Below are positions 41,777 to 47,249 of a stretch of 47,249 bases of DNA, piece by piece. The position numbers and the translations under genes were made by a program. The stretch comes from JACPIA01 sp964655995 (GTDB lineage: Bacteria > Patescibacteriota > Minisyncoccia > Phycocordibacterales > XYD1-FULL-46-19), in assembly GCA_964655995.1 (NCBI GenBank), contig CAZZPK010000006.1, positions 1-47,249 of the forward strand, read 5' to 3'. The stretch's first letter is position 1, and every line of letters begins with the position of its first letter. A model generated the notes under the pieces. It had not been told where the DNA came from. It did no database searches and saw only the letters and a program-made list of their open reading frames with translations.

Positions 41777-42508
41777 ATGCTTATTTTGGTCAGCTTAGCC
41801 GCTTTTTTGGCCACCTTGCTGGGCGGTTTTTTTGCTCTCCGTTTTAGGGACCGACTCCATTTGATTTTGGGCTTTAGCGCCGGCGCGGTGATCGGCGTGG
41901 CCTTTTTTGATCTGATCCCCGAGGCTCTCGAATTGGCGGGGGAGAGCTATGAGGTGGGGACGGTGATGACTGTGGTGGCGCTGGGCTTTGTTTGTTATTT
42001 AATTTTGGATCGATTTTTCCACTTTCATACCCATGAGCATAATGAGCAAAATCCGTCTGTTTTAAATCGTGGAGTGCTGGGAGCGGGGAGCATCTCGGTG
42101 CACAGCTTTCTCGATGGGGCGGCGATCGGTTTGGCGTTTAAAATTTCGCCGGCGGTAGGGGCAGTGGTGGCGCTGGCGGTGCTCGCGCACGGCTTCTCCG
42201 ACGGGATCAACACTGTTGGTTTGATTATTAAAAACGGCGGCGAGCGTCGACAGGCTCTGCGCTGGCTACTCACCGATGCCGCGGCACCGGTGCTAGGCAT
42301 TGCCTCCACCATGCTTTTTACCCTGCCCGAGGCCACCCTCGGACTGGTGCTTGCCTTATTTGCAGGCTTTTTCCTCTACATTGGCGCCTCCGATCTCCTG
42401 CCCGAGAGTCATCACGCCCACCCCACCCACTGGACGACTATCATGACCATATTGGGCATTATCTTGCTGTATCTAGTTGTCACTTTTATCGGCGCTGAAG
42501 TGCATTAG
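41777..42508 (+). CDS. ZIP family metal transporter
   Basis: 243 residues with about eight membrane helices. The metal-site helices are clear: SVHSFLDGAAIGLAF (about 112-126) and LAHGFSDGINTVGLI (about 141-155), and a His-rich loop FHFHTHEHNEQ (about 81-91) between helices 3 and 4 is typical of ZIP proteins. It probably imports zinc, iron or manganese. Divergent from tsaD, 43 bp away. Followed by three tRNA genes. Confidence 0.92.
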   Translation: MLILVSLAAFLATLLGGFFALRFRDRLHLILGFSAGAVIGVAFFDLIPEALELAGESYEVGTVMTVVALGFVCYLILDRFFHFHTHEHNEQNPSVLNRGVLGAGSISVHSFLDGAAIGLAFKISPAVGAVVALAVLAHGFSDGINTVGLIIKNGGERRQALRWLLTDAAAPVLGIASTMLFTLPEATLGLVLALFAGFFLYIGASDLLPESHHAHPTHWTTIMTILGIILLYLVVTFIGAEVH

Positions 42509-42521
42509 ATTTATTTTGTCT

Positions 42522-42598
42522 TGGTGGTCGATACAAGATTTGAACTTGTGACCTCCACAATGTCAATGTGGCGCTCTAACCAGCTGAGCTAATCGACC
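42522..42598 (-). tRNA. tRNA-Val(GAC)
   Basis: Minus strand: acceptor GGTCGAT/ATCGACC, anticodon loop TTGACAT (GAC), T-arm ACAAG/CTTGT, encoded CCA after an A discriminator. Confidence 0.95.
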
Positions 42599-42610
42599 AA
42601 TTTTTAATTC

Positions 42611-42700
42611 TGGCGGAGGGTGGAGGATTCGAACCCCCGAAGAGATTGCTCCCTTGCCGCGTTTCGAATGCGGTGCTTTCGACCTCTCAGCCAACCCTCC
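42611..42700 (-). tRNA. tRNA-Ser(CGA)
   Basis: Minus strand: acceptor GGAGGGT/ACCCTCC, anticodon loop TTCGAAA (CGA) on a CCGC/GCGG stem with one mismatch, long variable arm, encoded CCA. It is the third tRNA-Ser of the window, and only this one encodes CCA. Confidence 0.94.
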
Positions 42701-42767
42701 AAAACTGGGATCATCCTACCACTTTTTGCCAAAAAAGCCAAAAATTGTTAGAATTTAAGCGTTTTTA

Positions 42768-42839
42768 GGCCCTATCGTCTATCGGTTAGGACACAAGCTT
42801 TTCAAGCTTGGAAGCCGGGTTCGACTCCCGGTAGGGTCG
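42768..42839 (+). tRNA. tRNA-Glu(TTC)
   Basis: Acceptor GGCCCTA/TAGGGTC with one G-U pair, anticodon loop TTTTCAA (TTC), T-arm CCGGG/CCCGG, discriminator G. The next base is C and then the sequence changes character, so a CCA end, if there was one, is cut off. This is the last unit of the compact-genome part. Confidence 0.95.
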
Positions 42840-42841
42840 CA
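42840..42841. other. abrupt junction between two genome styles
   Basis: To the left lies a complete tRNA-Glu of the compact genome. To the right, starting within one or two bases, lies a DUF2723 coding frame that is cut in mid-protein and runs on into the antisense of the tRNA. Gene style, codon choice and likely lineage change here. It is probably an assembly chimera; integration at the tRNA end is the other option. Confidence 0.8.
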
Positions 42842-43851
42842 AATACAAGCGCCTGACCGAAAAAACGTTCCGGCGACCTCAGATTCTTTGTAAAGCTGAA
42901 GGTGTACTGTTTGCGGGTCACCACCTCCCAGAAATTGCCCCAAGTCTCCGGATTGCCCCAATCCACGGGTGGATTCGCCGCGCTTCGAATCGGGAGGTAG
43001 GCGTACAAGCTCAACGGTAGCAGGGAAAGCACGAGGCATGTCACATACAGAGGCCAGCGGCGCCACGGTTCTCGATCAACAATCGCCAGAAACGCCAGAA
43101 ACATGGGCGCGAGAAACGGCATCGTGTGGTGATTGCAAAGGCTGAACCCGAACACCGTCGCGAACGAATAGAGCGCAAGCTGCGTGCGATGTTCGTACCA
43201 AATGATTAGCAGAAGCAGGCAAAGCGCAATAAAGAAAAGGTTTAAGGTGTACACTTCGGCGATGACGCTCTGCTCCCAGAATTCCATCGAGAAGGCGAGC
43301 AACAGTGCTCCGCAGACGCTGGCGTAGCGACTCCTCGTCAGCTTTACCGCGACGAAATAGACGGACGCGATGGTCAGCGCGCCGAATACGGCGGACATGA
43401 AATTCACGCGCCACGCAATCGACCCAAATGGGATGAAAGTAAAGAGTTTTCCCAGTATGCACCAGAGAGGGTATCCCGGCGGATGGGCAATGCCCAAGGT
43501 ATAGGCGGCGGTGATGAGTTCACCGCCGTCCTCGCCCGGTACCGTGGGACAAAGCGTCAGGGTGTAAATGACGAGCGCAAATGCTCCGCACGCTAACGCC
43601 AATAGCGCATCCACAAAGGTAAAACGGAATACCCCGGCCGGCTGGGGCATCCATCCCAGATACGGCTCGAGCGGTGCATCCGGATGGCGAAGTATGAATT
43701 CCCGCTCGGCAGCGGTTCGTTCGAGTTTGAGGAGGTCCCGGACCTTCTGGACGTCCCCTTTGGCCAGACCCAGCGACCGGGCGAGTTTATTGTCGCTGTG
43801 GCGCATGTAATTCGTTCGGATATAGTCGAGTTTCAGGCGTGAGAGTCTCAT
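42841..43851 (-). CDS. DUF2723 (TMEM260-like) membrane protein, C-terminus missing
   Basis: About 336 residues remain. After a cytoplasmic, helix-turn-helix-like start (RHSDNKLARSLGLAKGDVQKV) comes the family core: CPTVPGEDGGELITAAYTLG and IAHPPGYPLWCILGKLFTFI at about 108-147, and then several membrane helices. DUF2723 proteins are GT-C-type glycosyltransferase relatives, usually over 600 residues. The frame continues into the tRNA as ATLPGVEPGFQA, which is no family sequence, so the true gene is broken at the junction. Confidence 0.85.
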
Positions 43852-44003
43852 AGCACGGCGAGTTTAGCACACTGTCCGGCGTGTTCCATAGTCGCGTCGC
43901 CACGGCCGGCAAGATTCTACTTGACGAAAGTAACGTGAACTAATACACTGGCCCGAACAACATAGCATCTTTCGTTTCTTCGTTCGAAAAGTGGGGTTTC
44001 GCG

Positions 44004-45239
44004 ATGCGATCTGATGAAGCGGGCCGGGTGCCCGGTGGGCAGGTTCAAGCTGGCAGGCACCCAAAGATACTTCTCCTCAATTGGCGCGACATTACCAACC
44101 CGGCTGCGGGTGGCGCCGAAGTGCACATCTGGAAAGTATTTGGCTTTCTTGCCAGCCAAGGATGGGAAGTACATGCCATTTGTGCCCGATACCGGGGCTG
44201 CCTAACTCGTGAGATTGTTGATGGAATCCGGGTCTGGCGCATTGCGACCGACAAGACGTATCATTTAGCATTGCCGCTGGCGTATGCCGCCGAATCAAGG
44301 CGGATTGAACCAGAATTCGTGTTGGAATTCATGAACAAACTGCCACTGTATTCGCCGTGCTTTGTCCGGCGACCCATGGCAAGTTTCGTGCACCACCTTT
44401 TCGGTCACAGCGCTTATATCGAGCTTAATCGTCCGATTGCCGATATCGTGCGGGCTTGGGAATTCCTTGTACCCGCAGTTTACCAGCGTACGCCAATCAT
44501 GGCTGGATCATGCAGCACAATCTCCGAATTAAAAAGACTTGGTTTGCCTGAACAAAATCTCCTCCATGCTCCGTACGGTGCCGAAACCCACCGGTACCTA
44601 CCAGGACCGAAGTCACTTCACCCGTCGATTCTCTATCTCGGCCGGATACGGGCGTATAAAGGTGTCGACCACCTGCTCCGAATCGCCCCGGCCCTGCTAA
44701 AGGAATATCCTGAACTGACAATCCGAATCGCCGGAACCGGCGACGCACTTCCTGCACTACGTGGGTTTGCAGCCAACCTAAACTTAGACCACCGTGTGCA
44801 GTTTCTCGGCTATGTGTCCGAAGAAGTGAAATGCAAACTGTACCAGGAGTCCTGGATCATGGCGTTCCCGTCGTCGAAGGAGGGGTTTGGACTTACAGTG
44901 CCCGAAGCGTCTCTCAGCGGCACGCCAACAGTCGGTTACAACGTGCCCGGCCTGTGCGATTCCGTTTTGGATGGGGTGACAGGCATATTGACACCGTACG
45001 GAAATCTCGAAGAGCTTCGCGGCACGCTCTGCAAGATTATCGAGGACAGTCAATTGCGAGGACGGCTTTCACTTGAAGCCCGCAGAATGTACGAAGGCTT
45101 CTCGTGGCAAAACGCGGCAGAAGCGACAGGAAAACTACTGGAAAGACTGATTCCCGAAGGGCGGTCTGAGCTCGAAATTGGTCGAGCCGTCTCAGTCAGC
45201 GCGCCGTCAAGAGAACAGGCACCCGAACTGGACAATTAA
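44004..45239 (+). CDS. GT4 family glycosyltransferase
   Basis: 411 residues with the GT-B fold. The N-terminal domain has NWRDITNPAAGGAEVHIWKV (about 29-48), with the Gly-rich loop and the conserved GGAE; the C-terminal domain has PSILYLGRIRAYKGVDHLL and the donor-site E-x7-E motif in SSKEGFGLTVPEASLSGTP. It transfers a sugar from a nucleotide donor to a surface glycan or lipid. The start at 44004 is the first ATG; about 25 residues before KILLLNW lack homology signals, so a later start is possible. Between this gene and the DUF2723 start (43852-44003) I see nothing. Confidence 0.88.
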   Translation: MRSDEAGRVPGGQVQAGRHPKILLLNWRDITNPAAGGAEVHIWKVFGFLASQGWEVHAICARYRGCLTREIVDGIRVWRIATDKTYHLALPLAYAAESRRIEPEFVLEFMNKLPLYSPCFVRRPMASFVHHLFGHSAYIELNRPIADIVRAWEFLVPAVYQRTPIMAGSCSTISELKRLGLPEQNLLHAPYGAETHRYLPGPKSLHPSILYLGRIRAYKGVDHLLRIAPALLKEYPELTIRIAGTGDALPALRGFAANLNLDHRVQFLGYVSEEVKCKLYQESWIMAFPSSKEGFGLTVPEASLSGTPTVGYNVPGLCDSVLDGVTGILTPYGNLEELRGTLCKIIEDSQLRGRLSLEARRMYEGFSWQNAAEATGKLLERLIPEGRSELEIGRAVSVSAPSREQAPELDN

Positions 45240-45259
45240 CCGGAGCACGCGCAAAAGAA

Positions 45260-46252
45260 ATGCCGATACGAGCACTCATTTACTACTCACTCGCTTGTTT
45301 GGTTTGCGCGCAAGCGGCAAGTTCGGGTTCTGGTGAGGAATTATCTCCCAATCCATTGGGCGTCTCGACGGAGTCAGTGGACTTCGGCACTATAAGTGCG
45401 CACAAAATCCATCACAAGTCGGTGACGATTCGCAATACAAGTAATCGAGTAGTCGAAATAGAACCTCCAGAATCGTCCTGCCCATGCACGGAAGTGTCTG
45501 TAGACCGCTTGTTGATAGGTCCCGGAAAAGAGGTCACGCTTACAATCGAACTTGATCTCTCGGATTATCCATCGAACCAGGTGCGGTCAACCGTGTCTGT
45601 CTCGGCAAAGGCACCCCCCAATTGGACGGCGACGGTCCAAGTCACTGCGGATATTTTGCCGGAGTTTAATGTAGTACCGCCCGTGGTGGATTTTGGCAAG
45701 GTGAAATTGAAATCCACCCCCGCTACTAGCATCAAGCTCACCCTGGGCGAGTCGAAAGATGTCCGGATTGTGCGTGTCGTATCCGACTCTGGGCTCTCCG
45801 CAAAAATATGCAATGATGGCTGTCGTGTCATCGATATCGCTCTCACTTCCCCTGAGTCCGCTGGTCCGTTCTCGGGCAAAGTAACCGTTACGACAGATGC
45901 CCAGCGGATGGCCGTGTTCGACATTCCAGTGTCCGCACAGTTTGTTGGGGTCGAGTACAAAGTTTCCCCACGCGTCCTGCTGTTCACGGCCGAAGCCGGA
46001 GCGACAGGCCGGGCAGGCCATGTTCAGGTGGAAAGCGAGTCAGAATTTCAGATTAGCGACGTGTCGACCACAATTCCTGGCGTAGCAGGGGAAGTCGAGA
46101 CAATTAGGCCCAATCGAAGTTATCGTATCCACGCCGTACCAGCTAAAGTCGCTACCCAAGGCGAGAAAAGGGGAAACCTTCAGTTCCGAGTACGAGAAGG
46201 CGACCTCATTGAGACAGTAAGCGTTTCAATTCTCGGAACTATAAGGCCATGA
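45260..46252 (+). CDS. exported protein with DUF1573-type domains
   Basis: 330 residues: a signal peptide (about 1-20, RALIYYSLACLVCAQAASS), then the pattern STESVDFGTISAHKIHHKSV and PPESSCPCTEVSV of DUF1573 / ASH-like immunoglobulin domains, repeated once more (VPPVVDFGKVKLKSTPATSI). Such proteins are abundant in Planctomycetota and related phyla and sit in the periplasm or outside the cell. Function unknown. It begins 20 bp after the glycosyltransferase, so the two may be co-transcribed. Confidence 0.82.
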   Translation: MPIRALIYYSLACLVCAQAASSGSGEELSPNPLGVSTESVDFGTISAHKIHHKSVTIRNTSNRVVEIEPPESSCPCTEVSVDRLLIGPGKEVTLTIELDLSDYPSNQVRSTVSVSAKAPPNWTATVQVTADILPEFNVVPPVVDFGKVKLKSTPATSIKLTLGESKDVRIVRVVSDSGLSAKICNDGCRVIDIALTSPESAGPFSGKVTVTTDAQRMAVFDIPVSAQFVGVEYKVSPRVLLFTAEAGATGRAGHVQVESESEFQISDVSTTIPGVAGEVETIRPNRSYRIHAVPAKVATQGEKRGNLQFRVREGDLIETVSVSILGTIRP

Positions 46253-46715
46253 ATACGTTACGATGACCAATAGCATGATTCGATGCGTCGGCGATCTACC
46301 TGCATCCGCTTTCTTATAGTGACGTTACGGTCCGTGCAAGAGGAACTGACCGCGAACTTGCCCAATCGTTGGAGACGAAAATGGCGTCGAAAGAGAACTT
46401 CAAGCGTCGAGCGACATACCGCAGACGAAACAAACAGCATGTTGGTCCTACACTGAAGAAACTGGGAGCTGAGATATCAATAGGATTATATTTGAGCGAG
46501 CCTCATGAGCGATAGTAATGCGGTCGCTGTTGCCTGGCAGCCTTTTGCAAAAGGTATGCTGGACGCGAAATCCCGCGTGGCGAGTAGGCAGGATGCTTGC
46601 ACCACCAACGACTTACAAGTGGTGTTCTCGCTTTGATTGCTATGGTGATGTCTTTTGCAACTGGCTGCTGAGGGAGTCCTTGATTTTGACACGAGATGGG
46701 GAAGGAAGTTGACGA
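46253..46715. other. stretch without a supported gene
   Basis: Short open frames occur on both strands (for example 46518-46712 plus and 46486-46740 minus), but none has a recognisable domain, a convincing ribosome site or consistent codon use. It may be intergenic DNA or remains of a decayed gene. Confidence 0.5.
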
Positions 46716-47249
46716 ATGTGTATCTCACTGCTCTCTTCACGCTATTTTACGGTACGTTTCCTCGGTGAATACATCTATCTAGGTACCAAAGACAGTGCAT
46801 CCATACAATCTCGGGAGATATATGACATTTTCTTTCAGTTGCCGGATGACTGGGATGATGCAAAACTACTTTGTGTTTCACCACACGTCGTGTTTTCAGA
46901 GTCGGGTAGGACGATAAGAGCGCTTGGCATGCCTGGTGACGATTACTATGGCGACAACGTTGTTTATAACAATGGTGGTGGAATCGACAAGGTCTGTACC
47001 AAGAGTAATTTTGCAGTTCAGGTCAACTGTGGCGGTGCGTCCTCGCAGCTCGCGCCGTCAGATTTCCATGGTGAGTTGCTTACGCCCTCGATTAGGATAC
47101 CAGACGAATTGGCAGTCTCGGAGACCTGTAAGAAGCTGATGCGCCGGGCGGGCACCGTGTTTGAGCTACGTCTTGGCAAACTGAATAAGAATGTTCACTA
47201 TGCTTTGCGCTTGGAAATCCTGCCTCAAAAACTGCTGCGAGTTTCGCCG
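46716..47249 (+). CDS. partial open frame running off the window
   Basis: From the ATG at 46716, preceded by GAAGGAAG (46701-46708) with a 7-nt gap, the frame stays open for 178 codons to the window end. The product begins MCISLLSSRYFTVRFLGEYI and contains LPDDWDDAKLLCVSPHVVFS, ALGMPGDDYYGDNVVYNNGG and LAVSETCKKLMRRAGTVFEL. A stop codon lies just 2 codons upstream, so the start is well bounded. I recognise no family; the pattern looks soluble. The ribosome site and long open frame argue for a real gene. Confidence 0.65.
   Translation, partial: MCISLLSSRYFTVRFLGEYIYLGTKDSASIQSREIYDIFFQLPDDWDDAKLLCVSPHVVFSESGRTIRALGMPGDDYYGDNVVYNNGGGIDKVCTKSNFAVQVNCGGASSQLAPSDFHGELLTPSIRIPDELAVSETCKKLMRRAGTVFELRLGKLNKNVHYALRLEILPQKLLRVSP

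Noticed and set aside
42802..42840. C-terminal tail ATLPGVEPGFQA of the DUF2723 frame
   Set aside because: It is antisense tRNA-Glu read in frame by accident at the junction; it is not part of the protein.
46486..46740. Small frames on both strands between the DUF1573-like gene and the last open frame
   Set aside because: No domain, no ribosome site that decides a start, and the two strands overlap each other.

Overview
The first 42.8 kb reads as one compact bacterial genome, most likely a member of the Patescibacteria (Candidate Phyla Radiation). The signs are tight packing, many short or overlapping gene junctions, few Shine-Dalgarno sequences, TATAAT boxes placed almost at start codons, a type IV pilus locus in the CPR style (PilT Walker A of the GPVGHGKST type), an NAD ligase without zinc-finger cysteines, a short ValS, a B12-type ribonucleotide reductase and a SWIB-domain protein. 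No rRNA gene or CRISPR array is visible. The assignment is an inference from gene content and was not tested by phylogeny.

Layout: 0-1.5 kb holds tRNA-Ser(GCT), a TfoX-N protein, a SWIB protein and ComF. 1.5-12.3 kb is a type IV pilus locus: pilM, PilN/O/P-like genes, pilB, a CheY-like regulator, pilT, pilC, a major pilin, prepilin peptidase and four minor prepilin-like genes, the last resembling GspK/PilX because it lacks Glu5. 12.3-20.7 kb holds ligA, a PaaX/Cas2-like regulator between two copies of a palindrome, gatCA, groES-groEL, lemA and htpX. 20.8-22.1 kb is an accessory pocket directly behind tRNA-Ser(GGA): an AT-rich HNH endonuclease and a very Trp-rich small protein. 22.1-27.4 kb holds a membrane protein, trhO, a YceI protein, nrdJ, the RNase P RNA and a MerR-like regulator. 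27.4-36.8 kb holds an O-antigen-ligase-like/TPR membrane protein broken by a snap-back duplication, murJ, lepA, an FtsB-like gene, small redox and zinc proteins, several small accessory genes and three tRNAs. 36.9-42.5 kb holds hsp20, a PrsW-like protease, valS, tsaD and a ZIP transporter. tRNAs for Val, Ser(CGA) and Glu end this part.

Right after the last base of tRNA-Glu (about 42,840) the style changes abruptly. A DUF2723 membrane protein is cut off at the tRNA boundary and followed by a GT4 glycosyltransferase, a DUF1573-like exported protein and an open frame running off the window. These genes look like those of Planctomycetota, Hydrogenedentota or similar phyla. The simplest reading is a chimeric assembly joint; insertion at a tRNA 3' end is the alternative.

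The most useful leads are: the PaaX/Cas2-like gene with an operator inside its own promoter and a perfect 40-bp palindrome at its other end; the 67-bp template-switch-like insertion at 29.3 kb; a small palindromic repeat family, one copy of which is translated inside tsaD; the anomalous DNA that follows three different tRNA 3' ends; and self-contained small genes with strong ribosome binding sites.
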